Shown here one piece after another: positions 44,034 through 55,214 of a DNA stretch of 64,000 bases (the first letter of the stretch is position 1; every line of letters starts with the position of its first letter). The DNA comes from Metallyticus violacea (Eukaryota; Arthropoda; Insecta; Mantodea; Metallyticidae): the NCBI GenBank assembly GCA_030762175.1, contig CM060842.1, forward strand, positions 50,498,001-50,562,000, read 5' to 3'. The notes under the pieces are model-generated. The model was given only the letters and a program-made list of their open reading frames with translations. It was not told the DNA's origin and did not search any database. Both the position numbers and the translations under genes were made by a program.

Positions 44034-44341
44034 GTCAGTCCTAGTGGTGTAGTGGTTACCATACTTGCCTCCTAAACCCAAGATCGCCGGTTCGATCCCG
44101 ACCAGGACCTTTGGATTTTTTTCGGGCGTAAAAATCCAGGACTGATGGATTTTTTCGGGCGTAAAAATCGAAGTATGGCTTCCTTCGGAAGAGAAGTAAA
44201 GCCGTGGGTCCCGTGTCGTACATTTACGGCACGATAAAGAACCTCAAGCCTGAAAAAAGAGGTCTCTGAGCAAAATTTGTCGGCCGTTTCACGCTGAATA
44301 GAATGGGACACATGACCTGAGACGTTAAATCATATGAGAGA

Positions 44342-44391
<50 letters not shown>
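44034..44391 (+). repeat. SINE family A copy with (AG)n tail and internal duplication
   Basis: A full head and body are present. A 37-bp segment around 'ggattttttcgggcgtaaaa' is duplicated just after the B box region. The 3' end passes through 'gacgttaaatcatatg' into an (AG)n tract of about 43 bp. The 8-mer TTGCATGT lies on both sides (44026-44033 and 44392-44399), consistent with a target duplication that places the microsatellite inside the insertion. Confidence 0.85.
44348..44390. repeat. (AG)n microsatellite
   Basis: About 21 AG units at the SINE 3' end. Confidence 0.97.
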
Positions 44392-44395
<4 letters not shown>

Positions 44396-45011
44396 ATGTA
44401 CAGAACCACCGGAGTCAAAACACAAGTTATTTTAAGTATATTCCGGAAGTGAATTTCACAATATTGTGGAAACAGAATACTAAGCTAGCACCAGCCTCCC
44501 TGGCATAAAATGATCCCGCGATTACGGTGTAGCTGCATACCTTTATAAAAATATCGGGTGTAACAATAAGGTACGACCAAACTTTCATGACACATTCCTC
44601 ACACTTAGAAGAAGAAAATATATACATGGATCCGTGAACGCTTTATTTCCATGTTAGAACTCATTTTCTACAACTCTTCATAGTACATTAATCATGGGAA
44701 ATACACAGGAACAGAACGTACCAGCCTACCGCATGAAACTCTTTCTTACATGAAATATTCAAAATGCGCTCTTAGTTACGTCTGGTTAAGTTGCAATTCT
44801 CAGGTTCACCGCCAGTGTTTTGTGTTCCATTTGAACGAAGGTAATGCTGATGCATGTATCAATGCTAGCGGAAAGCATTTCATGCAAGAAAGGTTTCATG
44901 TGGGTATGTTCTGTTCCGTGAGTTGCCCATCATTAATATACTATGAAGAGTTATAGAAAGTAGTTTTAACATGGAAATAAAATGATTCCGGACCCATGTT
45001 CATATAACACA

Positions 45012-45492
45012 TTTTCTTCTACGTGTACCGCCACCGGTGGCCGAGGTCGTTAAGCCGCAGATTCGTGAGCGGGAGGTCACGTAAAAAAAATACAGCTACC
45101 AATTAAATCCATCTTATTAAAAACAACTTTATCAACAAAAAATGGCACTTAAAACACAAACGGGTATGGGGTATTTAGGGAGACTAACTGAGCAAATATG
45201 TGTTTTGAATTGTTTATTCAACCAAATAATATAAAATAAATTCAAAATGGTAAAGCTAAGCATAAAGTTATGGCTAAATGCGAGCGGGAGGTCTGGGGTT
45301 CGAGTCCCGTCAGGACCGTCCTCCCTGATAGGTTTGTTCCAGATTTTCCTCAGTCCTCATAAATGGCAAAATGCCGGAGAGGTACCCTAAACTGTTTGCC
45401 TGGATAGTTTCCTTCCTTAAAAAAAATCCTTTCCCAATATATCATTTCATCTCGTGTATCACCAGTGTCCACCGCCTCTGGTGCCTCAGTAA
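45012..45492 (+). repeat. SINE family B copy split by a 203-bp insertion
   Basis: The head starts 'ccgccaccggtggccgaggt', stops at 45078, and resumes at 45282 with the B box GGGTTCGAGTCCC and the full body ('cctcagtcctcataaatggc', 'accctaaactgtttgcctgg') to 'tcgtgtatcaccagtgtcc'. GAGCGGGAGGTC flanks the insert on both sides as a 12-bp target duplication. It is the clearest family B copy here. Confidence 0.8.
45079..45281. mobile_element. Unidentified 203-bp insertion in a SINE
   Basis: It is bounded by a perfect 12-bp duplication (45067-45078 and 45282-45293). It is AT-rich and starts with 'acgtaaaaaaaatacagc'. There is no coding potential and no terminal inverted repeat that I can see. The duplication length suits retroposition, but the source family is unknown. 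Confidence 0.7.
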
Positions 45493-46808
45493 TTAAAAGT
45501 AATTATTAAAATTTACCAGGTTTGAAAAATCAATTAAATAACCTAATTTTTAAAATCCATATAAGAAAATGTGGATTTATGAGTTATTTTCAAATTAAAT
45601 GTTAATTTTAAAATATCGGTGCTTTGGCTATTAAATGGAAATTTATTAATTTTAAAAACCTTGAGGGGGTCACAAATGAGGGCTACTAACTGCCTCTGTG
45701 CCCCCCTTACCCTTGCGGGCGCTCTTGTGATTGTGGGCCACATGGGACTACTGCTCTCTTATGATATATTCGATTGCGGTAAATAGCTGCAGGAGCCTTT
45801 GATGGGAGTTGTTGAAGTGTGGTAGCTGCCACAGTGCAGGGAATTGTGATCATAATTTATAATTTCTTTAAAATCAAAAGGAAATTTAGAATTATTTATC
45901 GGGACAAGAAGTTAGTTGATATTTATCTGTGTAATTATTGTTCGGACACTCCATCCAGGAACGGTCACATTCATCTCTTTTGAATCTCTCTTTACATGAG
46001 CATAACTGTGGTTGACTCTTAGCACTTAACTCCTAAAAATCCTCGTGTAACTCTTAATACATTCTGGGTAATAAAGGTCAGATCAATAATGCGATCTATT
46101 CTCAAAATTATCCGACATATATAGCAAAAACTTGTAGTTATTTCGATATCAAACATTATTATATTCGATGTAACAATGCTCTGTGCCGACTCCAATAGCG
46201 ACAATTAGCAACCGTAAAAATCAGTGAATTCATCAAGTAGTTGCTTTATTTAGTTTTATGAGAATTGAATGTACAGAAAATGAACGATTACATTCAGATT
46301 CTTTTACTTTGAGATCGTTGAAAGATGAAAAATTAAAAACTGACTGGATCAACCGCAAGTATTAATCTCAATCAAACTGTCATTTCAAAACACAGAAGTG
46401 ATAATGCATTCTGCAGATTACAGGCTTTGAAGGATCGTCGCAATTTTGTTGCCATGAAAGCCATGAGAATGCACTTTTTTTTTTAAATTGGTATGTTAAT
46501 GGCTTAATGCGATATTTTTATTAAATTCAGTCGCGCAGAATATTAATTCTAGTTGTTAAGACAACCTGCTAGCAGTAACTTTAGTAAAGCTGCCGCGAGC
46601 CTCCAATGATTTTGTAGCTATAATCCATTCCTTTAAGGGGTGTAGTTGCCATTCTAATTGAGGAATTAAAGTCTTACGTTATCCACAAGCTAGACTTGAC
46701 TTTGTCCCGATTTCTACTTTTGAACAAAATTGACTGCGACAGTGATAAGAATCGTGGTCCCATACTTGCATACTTTCTTGTATGCACTGTACAAAATCGT
46801 TGGGGCAC
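45493..46808. other. Intergenic, no gene seen
   Basis: AT-rich apart from a short GC-richer patch at 45660-45740 ('ccccccttacccttgcgg'), which may belong to an unidentified repeat. Confidence 0.45.
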
Positions 46809-47873
46809 ACTGGGCCCTGTTTCACAAAAATATGTCTAATACATTACAAGCGTATGGACTGGTAGTTATTAGTAAACTTGTTTCACAAAGATTTCTGCTA
46901 CACTTGTACTTTACTACTCCATGCTTACAAATGTACAAGTGAATTTTCGTAGTTCTGTTCCATGAGAGCATTATATTAGTCGGGCATTGGTAATTTGTAT
47001 AAATTTATCTACATGTATAGGTAACTTCAAATACTAGCAAAAAATTCAGTGTTAGCAGGGCACTAGTAATTTGTATAAATTTCTGTACAAGTGTAGGAGC
47101 ACTGTAACTTCAAATACTAGCCCCCCCCCAAAAAAAATCTCTTTTTAATGATTTTGGCAGTAAGCTGACCAAAATGTGCTAAATATTAGCTACTGTTATG
47201 ATGATTAGTAGGAATATGTATAAAGAATAAGTATTTGTGTATAATGATAAAATTAGGTTGAGTGCAAATAAAGTACAACTTACGACTAATATTGGCGTTT
47301 CCTGTTTCAAATGCACCAGATCTGCATCTGGTTAATGAACATGGGAACGTGATTGTCAAGCAATATAAATAAATATAAAGGATCGCATGCACTAATAAAA
47401 GACCCGAGAGCAATCGGGAAGTGCGATTCTTCCGCCATCTCTCAACGGCTGAAATTGATGCTCCCAAATGTAGCCTTATGGTACCGCCGTCTCAAAGTGG
47501 TTTATTATGCTTGAATATCGATAAATGCATAACGTATTTAAATTATCATTGTCTGACAAAAAAAATTAAATTATCAACGCCTGAGAAAAAAAAACATGAC
47601 GCATTTTGCAGAAATGACAATGATCCGCTTCGTGCATTAAAATCCCTAGAGTGGACATAACTTAATCCAAGATATGAGTACGTATGGCAAACAGCTGTTT
47701 CTCCATCTTGCTTTTATACGAGGTCCACATGATACGTCACTTGTAACTTTTTACTAATACTTTACCAGTGTAGCTTTTCTTTCGTGGCACATAAAGTTAT
47801 AAATAAGAACCTGCATAATACAATTGTATATATAAACCCTACTTTCGTGAAAATGGGCCCTGGATATCTGCAA
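46809..47873. mobile_element. Non-coding inverted-repeat element, about 1.06 kb
   Basis: The left end reads TGGGCCCTGTTTCACAAAAA. The right end, reverse-complemented, reads CAGGGCCCATTTTCACGAAA. The ends align over 25-30 bp with small gaps. No transposase is encoded; the open frames at 47186-47467 and 47421-47660 have no family signature. This fits a non-autonomous DNA transposon, though no target duplication was confirmed. Confidence 0.5.
46985..47122. repeat. Tandem duplication inside the inverted-repeat element
   Basis: 'ggtaatttgtataaattt' through 'cttcaaatactagc' occurs twice, about 65-70 bp apart, with a few differences and an insertion in the second copy. Confidence 0.7.
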
Positions 47874-48087
47874 ACCCTACACTAATGATAACGTGTACAG
47901 TGCCGACATTGCACGAAAATTAATATTTGAATGAAAAATTAAAATTGCTGCTAATTATGAAAATAAGTAACATGCTGAAACTGCGCCGTACCTTTAAACG
48001 AATTATTACTTTGGCCTATCCCAAAGAAATAGAGAAATGACCTTTATGTGATCTGTAAACAGGTTTATGCAGGTGATCTTAATATGG

Positions 48088-48175
48088 TGTCTATTAAGCG
48101 TGAACATTTACAAATTATTTCGCTGTCTGGTGTCTATTAAGCATGAACATATTCAAATAATTTCGCTGCCTGTTA
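48088..48175. repeat. 44-bp tandem duplication
   Basis: 'ggtgtctattaagc' through 'tttcgctg' occurs twice in a row. Confidence 0.8.
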
Positions 48176-48449
48176 GACACACTTATTTAAGCTTGATGTG
48201 ATTTTTTTTTTTTTAACAAGGTGAAAAAAGGCTGAGTTCACTTTTTCTTGCTCCATTAAGACATCTGGTGCAAGAAACACCTATGTACGGAACCCCATTG
48301 CGGCTCAAAATACGCATATAGTAACACTTTCTTCCCCTCTCAAAATAAATTATTGCTGGTGAATACAACAGCGATGCGACTTTATAACCAATATGCCAAA
48401 TAACCAGACAAGTTCCAACATTTATTAAAGTCAAATAATTGAACCCGTG

Positions 48450-48575
48450 TGTATAATATTCATTCATCCCTATTTTGTGTTAAGAAAAATAATTTCTTGT
48501 TTAACACTCAGTATAATATTCATTCATTCCTAGTTTGTGTTAAGAAAAATAATTTCTTGTTTAACACTATGTAAC
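48450..48575. repeat. 62-bp tandem duplication
   Basis: 'gtataatattcattcat' through 'aatttcttgtttaacact' occurs twice with two or three differences. It ends at the donor side of the possible exon at 48582-48606. Confidence 0.85.
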
Positions 48576-48581
48576 ACATAC

Positions 48582-48606
48582 CTTTGTAGCGCTTATTGAA
48601 CTCCAT
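48582..48606 (-). CDS. Possible first coding exon of an unknown gene
   Basis: On the minus strand 'acaaaATGGAGTTCAATAAG' opens a reading MEFNKRYK plus one base before a good donor (AAAG|gtatgt). Upstream (48620-48820) the sequence is much richer in G+C and CpG than its surroundings and contains a CACGTG E-box (in tcacgtgatc) about 120 bp from the ATG. Together these suggest a promoter, a 5' UTR and a short first coding exon. No following exon could be linked, and I do not recognise the N-terminus. It could be chance. Confidence 0.3.
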
Positions 48607-48609
48607 TTT

Positions 48610-48830
48610 GTAACAGCTGCCTTCCGTAACGTGCGAGTCTTTTACAGTGAATATCGAAGAATGCACTTCGTGCCGATAAGCTGTCGAGGGGAAATACCGC
48701 CAGTTTGCTGACGAAGCGCATCACGTGATCAACGTTGTTCACTTGCATACGCTAGGGACAATGTTGTTGACTCATGCAGCGACCTTTGCAACCGGCCTTG
48801 GGGCAGAAGTGAGAATGATTTTTCTTGTTG
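48610..48830 (-). promoter_or_regulatory. CpG-rich promoter-like region
   Basis: About 200 bp stand out from the AT-rich flanks, with repeated CG dinucleotides (for example 'ctgacgaagcgcatcacgtg'). It borders the possible start exon at 48606 on the minus strand. The assignment is inferred from composition only. Confidence 0.3.
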
Positions 48831-50056
48831 GAGGCATATTTGTCATTGAGAATTCTCATTCAGTGGACTCCCCCTAATTATCTATTGTTATAGATATGAG
48901 TGTATATAATTGACGGAACAGGGGCTTTCTCTCGACTGAAAACCTATACAGAGTTGGTATTTTTTTTCTTACGGCATAGTTAATTAAAGTGAAAGATTCA
49001 AAGGCGTTTCATTACAATTTATTAATGAGTAAAAATCCAGATTAAAAACATATGGTTGTCATCACTGTTTTCTCCTAGATATATTGCAAACTCTTCGTTT
49101 TTGTTTTGGTGATATTTTTAATTTTCAATGCATAAGCAACCCATAAACCAGAGTTATATCTGCAGCTGACTTTCTCAAAGCTCCCCATACAAACATGCTA
49201 AAATATTTTTAAAATATAAGGGCTTTGTCATAGGTGGCAACTACGTTCCTTTTATCGTAATCTTATAGAGTATTCTCCTAAAATAATTATGTCAACCATG
49301 AAAACTTCTGGACCCTATTCCGCAAAAGTAAGGTTTATAGTTATTGTTTCTACAAAATAACAATTGTAAACTGTTACAAGTGATGTAATAATAGTGCATG
49401 ATATAACAGCTGTTGCAATTAGGTTATTTCCACGTCCTTAATACTATATACGAAATGTTCTTTCAGGTACACTTTTGGGAGACGTTTACCCCCCGGAGCC
49501 TTTCAACTGCACTCTCCGAAAGAAATAAAACATTAAAATATCTTGATTATATTGTTCCCAGTTCCTTGTCTGTAAAATATAATAGATTCAGTGCGCAGAA
49601 TGATTAATGAATATTATTTTCTCAACATTTTCACTTATATATATATATATATTTTTTTTTTTGTAATAATTGATTTTTTTTATTTTGTTTTTGAAACACT
49701 GAACATTACAGTAAAGAATATAAACTTGCCAATAATTAGAACAAAGACCTAACTATACACTGTTTTATTAATTGCCAGCGTCTGCTGCATTAAACACAAA
49801 ACCAGTGCGCACGCTCGAGAATTAAACGTTCATTGCATCTAGCATTTTGATTTGATTCCCCACCGGGTAAAAGTGTGAGAAAGAAACATTGCTAAATACG
49901 TATTTTTGGGTGTGCAAAATGAGCTGTTATCATTCACTCATTTTAGTCTGATATTCTTTTGTTAAAAATAAACACTTGTATTATGCATTTGTCAATATTC
50001 AAGCGTAATCTTTCACTTTGAAATTACACTTGTGATATATCAGTTCATAGCCCATT
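48831..50056. other. Intergenic, no gene seen
   Basis: AT-rich with a (TA)n/T-run near 49637-49665. No coding similarity was seen. Confidence 0.5.
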
Positions 50057-50069
50057 AAGCTACGAAGTA

Positions 50070-50323
50070 AGATCGCGGGTTCGAACCCGGCCAGGACCGA
50101 TGGATTTTTTCGGGGCGTAAAAATCCTAAGTATGGCTTCCTTCGGAAGGGAAGTAAAGCCGTGGGTCCCGTGTCGTACATTTACGGCACGAAAAAGAACC
50201 TCAAGCCTGAAAGAGAGGCCTCTGAGCAAAATTTGTCGGCCGTTTCACGCCCTGAGTTGAATGGGACGCTGATGACCTGAGCTGTTAAAGAGCGTCCATA
50301 AATAAATCATTCAAAAAAAAAAA
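50070..50323 (+). repeat. SINE family A copy, 5'-truncated, with 13-bp TSD
   Basis: It starts inside the head just before the B box (GGGTTCGAACCC) and runs through the conserved body to 'ttaaagagcgtccataaata' and an A tail. AAGCTACGAAGTA is present on both sides (50057-50069 and 50324-50336). The clean duplication and the near-identity to the copy at 43.2 kb point to a recent insertion. 5' truncation with an A-rich 3' end is the mark of LINE-driven target-primed reverse transcription. Confidence 0.92.
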
Positions 50324-50929
50324 AAGCTACGAAGTATGGCGTAATAATCGATCTTCCTGATGGCGTGCCATTATTTGTTTGTATTCTTTGACAATCGTGT
50401 TTTCAATGCATGTTAAAAAAAAGTAGAAATATTTATTTTAAAAGACAGATGAAAGAAAAGAAATTCTTACCAAGAACTATAAAAAACAAAGATAAAGTAA
50501 CAATTTAATATGCAATGTAATACATATGGATAAAGTATGTATTTGATACAAGGGCTTAAGTGTATTGGACAAGGCATTTAATAAACAAAAACATTTACTT
50601 ATGAGTACACATTTCAATATATTGCTCTTTTCTGATTTTTAGCATACTCTAAAACAACATTGTGGCTCGCTTTTAGCTGAAAAGTGCCCATTTCCTAAGA
50701 GTAGGTGACATTTTCATTTGTACTTTGTGATTACTTACCGGAAATCCTGGGTTCGATTTTGGGCCAGAGACGCTGCTAACATTGTGCATGAGACTGGAAA
50801 TAAAGGTGGGAAATTTGGGTTTGGGGTACAATTTCCAACCATAGAATTACTGGGCTAATCTTTTTTTAATCACTGTTAATAGTGCGCCTTAAAATTTTCT
50901 TCCGCAACTCCATGCAACAAGATTACCGA

Positions 50930-51260
50930 TGAAGCTTATCCTCATATAGCAAATGTTGCTTTGGATTCCTGCATCAACATTTTGGGCCCCGTATGATATT
51001 CCATAGATATCTCGAAAGTTTTCAGTGCGGTCTCCACAAAGTCCCAGTTATCAGTCGCTGCGACTGCTTCTTATGGGGACATTTGAAGGGGTCAGTGTAT
51101 TGCAATAAACCAGGAAATTACTACGAGAGGCTATCACGACTTTCTTTCATGGGTTGACAAAGCACGTCGGGTTCGTGTCGAAGAAGTGATGCGACAAAAT
51201 GGACAATGGACAATGTGGACTATTGAACACGTTCTGCATGTTCATTAATAATCATTTATC
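50930..51260 (+). pseudogene. Mariner-superfamily transposase C-terminal remnant
   Basis: Plus-strand frames give 'CDCFLWGHLKGSVYCNKPGN', the 'CDxFLWGxLKxxVY' motif that holds the third catalytic Asp in mariner/DUF4817-type transposases. A decayed tail with 'RVEEVMRQNG' and 'TIEHVLHV' ends at a stop. Upstream bases give a faint 'GPR.. HR.LES'-like reading. It could be the missing half of the same family as the remnants at 3.3, 33.9 and 39.7 kb. Confidence 0.55.
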
Positions 51261-52670
51261 ACATTTAAGACACTAATGTGATATAACATTATGTGACATA
51301 CTTTGTATATTAAAGTTAAATAAATAATTTTCACTGAATGACATTTCGTGCGCCACAAGTGGCTCCTGATCGTGTCTTTGGCAGAATTTAATTTTCTACT
51401 CAATGAATATCACCGTCTCCTGATATCCTATATTGCAGCTAAGTTTTCAAAAGGCATGGACAAATCAGAACATTAGAGACTGCTAACAAAACAAAATTCT
51501 ATTTAAAATGAGCATGTAACACAAAACCTTACACAGGACAATAATTTTTTTCTGCAGTTTTCCAAAATACGTACACTTCTTAAGTATGGAGGTTTCTGGT
51601 CTGAAACATACATTAAAAGCTGCTAAAGTTCTCTTGTCTGCAGAAGAATGGTGTCCAAAGAAAATAATAAATACGTAAGCAAAGAAGAAAAGAAAAAAAA
51701 AAACTCGCACAGCTTTTTAAAATGCCGGGAAAGGAAGAAACCAAAGAATGCTGTGTATTTTTCATAGATATCTTGAGAGACTGTTAATTGCTAAAATGAA
51801 TGTATGCATTGTTATTCATTTAACTACATCCTGTTATTTATTTGATGACTTTGTAATTTATTATAATGTTAATATAATAACAGAAATATTGTGCAGTAAG
51901 AATGCTAATATAACTGACAGAAAACATGGAACAAAAACAAATTAATAAATATCACAATAAAACTAAAATACAATAGGAAGAGAAAGTTCATTGAGAGAAA
52001 TGTACTTTGTGCTTCATAGTCTGTATTTACTTTTGGGGAAAACAACTGCATTTTTTCATAATGAAACATTACATCTTTCCTCAGACGGATCAAATTATCC
52101 CATGCTGAAGTCTTGCGAGGTAAAATAAATAAATAAATTCCAGTTTAAGAAACAAATGGCTATACAGCAGAATTAAAGAAAAAGCATATTAATTGTAAAA
52201 TTGACTTTATCCAGTTTTACAAAAATACTCCTCTGTTCTTTCTCTTCAATCTTGCATAAATTTGTAGAATATACAGGAGTATGAAGGGAGAGATCTATTT
52301 TCAACCTTACGTGATAGGTACTATGTATGCGGAAACCTGTAATTCATTAATATTTTACATTGAAATAAATTAGAAATAAGGCTGTTAGAACTATGAAATT
52401 CTAAATCGTTCTCATTCTCAGCAACCGGAAGCTCTTTGGTTATAATATTAAATATATGTCTGTCTCTTTTTCGAAATATTACTGCTGTTACAAAGGTTTA
52501 CCAATCAGGACTCAAAAACGCTATTATGAGGAGTTACTGTTTGCTCCAAGTGGAGTGTCATGTTTGCTTACGATTATCTGTCGGCCAAGAGATAGCGGCG
52601 TTCTGCTGACTAAGATAACTACGGTACATAACATAAACACCGCCCGGTAAACTGCTATTGGCTGGAGCTA
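51261..52670. other. Intergenic, no gene seen
   Basis: AT-rich. The open frames at 51483-51945 are A/T-composition artefacts. Confidence 0.45.
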
Positions 52671-52679
52671 AAATATTAT

Positions 52680-53193
52680 TGATGCGGTTTATCTCTAACG
52701 CTAAACAATTGAGAAAAACGGGTGTGCAACTTGAAAATATCTTAACTTTTAATAGACATATCACAAACACTGCTCAAAGGGCTCAAGCAACAATAGCTCA
52801 ATTGTTTCCTGTGTTTATTTCAAAAGCTATGCCTGTCCACTTAAATTTACACCTTTTTAAACATCTGATCATTCCAATCATGCTGCAAATTGTTGGCTGC
52901 TATTTCTATAAAGGGTGCAGAATAGAGGACTTATGCCATCAGTTCTGTTTACCGCAGCTGTCCTGTTAGGCTTCTTCATGAAACCCCCTCCCATATATAG
53001 AGGAATTAGAAGCCGAGCCAAAAATTCTTACGTTAAATTGTCTTTTCATGAAAGTACTCTTGTCCGTGCACTGGGCAACTATAATAGTCTAAATAGACCA
53101 AAGCCAAAATTCAAAGAGCCACGCCTGCTTGAGGGCAACTTGGATGACGATAATTTTCCACCGAATTATAGGAATTTATTCCTAACAATATAG
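52680..53193 (+). pseudogene. LINE (Jockey-type) reverse transcriptase C-terminus
   Basis: The first frame (52658-52969) shows 'NILTFNRHITNTAQRAQATI', 'AQLFPVFISKAMPVHLNLHL' and 'FKHLIIPIML', typical of the region after the RT thumb in insect Jockey-type LINEs ('LTFxxHI... LxPLLxxxSxLxxxxKxxLYxxxIxPxxxYaxPVWG'). A second frame (52915-53193) carries the last 92 codons to a natural-looking stop at 53193 with 'KLSFHESTLVRALGNYNSLN'. A deletion or frameshift lies between them at about 52900. There is no RT core, so this is a 5'-truncated copy. Confidence 0.7.
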
Positions 53194-53819
53194 GTTGTAA
53201 TATCATATAAATAAAACAGCAGTATGATCATGCTGATAACTAATAAACGTTATTAGTACATGTCCATATTCAGCTTCACCAAGGATGTTAAACCCACATG
53301 TATCATTTCAGAGCAGTTTTAGCACCATCTCTCACATTCACGCTCTCAACCATACATAGTATTATCCTATAAATTATTCCGTTACTTTCCTGCAGTTAAA
53401 CCCATGCAAAGCTAGGTACACAGCAACAGGTTTCTTACCCAGCCAGTCTGCCCATGTAATTGTGGTTCTCTCCTGCCATTCAACACCATTTCACGTGAAG
53501 TTGGTCTACTGTTTAATCCCAGACTGCTGAGTTTGTCTAATGTTAATTGACCGAAGCGAAACTTTTGGTGCAGTCAGATATCTGCATCGTTCTTTATTAA
53601 AGAGCCCTCATATTTTATTCTCTCCCACATTGCACGTCCGTGCTTATCACTTTTTACTGTTTGCCAACCAGAACGACTGTAATGAGATTCTTTTTATTTA
53701 ACATTACAGATAGTACAAATTCTGGGGCTCCAGTCCTGAGCCACTAACCGAGAGATAGCAGGGAAAGTCGAGGGTTGTGATTTCCACAGATATAGCTAGA
53801 TAATACATTTAAACGTAAC
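53194..53819. other. Intergenic, no gene seen
   Basis: Mixed composition, no recognised feature. Confidence 0.45.
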
Positions 53820-53893
53820 GGCATGATAGCTCAGATAATTAGAGCTTATACTTAAGCTGTAAAGGTAGTGGGTTCGAATCCTCACAACTGAAG
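53820..53893 (+). repeat. tRNA-like sequence (pseudogene or SINE head)
   Basis: GGCATGATAGCTCAGATAAT gives an A box with a D stem GCTC/GAGC. The loop TTAAGCT would carry anticodon AAG. GGGTTCGAATCC is a good B box. The anticodon stem has a mismatch, the T arm needs an extra base, and the acceptor stem does not pair, so a working tRNA is unlikely. Confidence 0.5.
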
Positions 53894-54338
53894 TTTTTTT
53901 TAACTTTTCATTTTATTTGTTTTATTTATTTTTTATTTTGCAGCTAAAGGTGATTTGCCACCATTACGTGCTAACACAGTACCTTGCACACAATCACTCA
54001 ATATTGATATTTATGATTTTTCATCTGCTGGAATCAAAGGATATTTGCCACCATTACAAATGATTACCCTCCTACTTAGTAGCACACAATCCTCTATCAA
54101 TTTATATTTACAAAAAGGAGGCGAAATTAGGCCGTAAGGCCGTAGCTCGCCGCAGCATAACACGGGATTCACCGGTTTCTATAATTTACCTGAGGTTAGC
54201 GTTAAGGTTAGTGTGTGTGTATGTGAATTAAATTGCGAATTCCAATAAGAAAACGCGTGGTAAAAAGTGAATAACTCCGTTTTGTAATAAAAAAAAACAT
54301 ATTTCATCCAGAAAGTTAAGGACAACGCATAGGTTACA

Positions 54339-54600
54339 TTACGCTTAACTAGAAAATACCTGCAACATATTCCGTCCCTGATGAACTCGGCTCTCTTCGC
54401 TCTTCGCTGTCGCTCGGGACTGGAGTTCCACAATGGTGTCTGCTGTAACGGCAAGTTTCTTTTTCTCACAATTGTCCCTACTCCTGGATTTCCTGGAAGA
54501 AGTATCCGCCGCACTACAGGAAATGTAATTTCAGCGATCTTAACAAAGTGGTAGCCCTCTTGCAAACCTACAGGAGCAACGAGCAACGAGCAAGTATCTG
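54339..54600 (-). other. CpG-rich open stretch, possible exon
   Basis: The minus-strand frame is open for 135 codons (54179-54586) without an ATG at its start. A weak acceptor (ctggtaaacag) near 54598 and a donor TGCAG|gtattt at 54360 would bound an exon of about 238 nt. The predicted peptide ('KIAEITFPVVRRILLPGNPG', then an Arg-rich part) is not a family I know. High G+C and CpG relative to the neighbours could also mark an unrecognised repeat or a promoter. Confidence 0.25.
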
Positions 54601-54679
54601 TTTACCAGACCTCAATGCACGTTTCAAAGTAGACAAAATGTGGAAAATGTAGTCCATGTTTTTAATTGTATGGCTTTAA

Positions 54680-55090
54680 TAATTTGGTTAATGTCAATTA
54701 CCTGATTAATTACAGTGGTCTATAGTTAGAAGTAAATCAAATTACTTTTTTTTTATTTATATTGATTTAGTGAAATCACACAAGGAACGTGTTTAATTGA
54801 AAATGTTAGTACAACGTGGGTTGCTCTTATGTCTTAATTAAGGCAGTGCACCGCATATCATATTCACATTTTGTAAATAAAAGTATAATAAAAAAAAAGA
54901 GAGAGGATAAAGATTATGTATCGTGCATATTTTACATTTAATGATGAAACTGTAGAGGGTATTCAACTTTCGTACCAAAAAGTTGTGGTTAGGCAGAGCA
55001 TTTTCCTTGTGTAACTTTCTGTAATATACCATCATAAGTGATGGAGTGGGTTAGCAAAAAAAGGAAAGGTCCGAAAAAACGCATGAAGCG
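54680..55090 (+). pseudogene. THAP-like fragment, copy 1
   Basis: It shares 'gatttagtgaaatcacac', 'tttaatgatgaaactgtaga' and 'ttcgtaccaaaaagttgtgg' with copy 2 in the same order. The translated piece 'FTFNDETVEG' corresponds to the part of a THAP C2CH zinc finger before the CxxHF motif, which is lost in this copy. THAP domains occur in P-element transposases and host factors. Confidence 0.4.
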
Positions 55091-55214
55091 GGTGTTGGTA
55101 CGAATTGAGTGTTTTGATGAATGACTTCAGCATTAACATGTTTCGACTTGTTTACAAGTGAGGTTATGCAAAGACAGCACCCATAGTAAGTCGGCCATAT
55201 TACTGAGATTAATA

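Noticed and set aside
47186..47660. Overlapping 93- and 79-codon frames as genes
   Set aside because: They lie inside the inverted-repeat element on opposite strands, without motifs.
53820..53893. Functional tRNA gene
   Set aside because: The acceptor stem does not pair, the T arm needs an extra base, and the anticodon stem has a mismatch.
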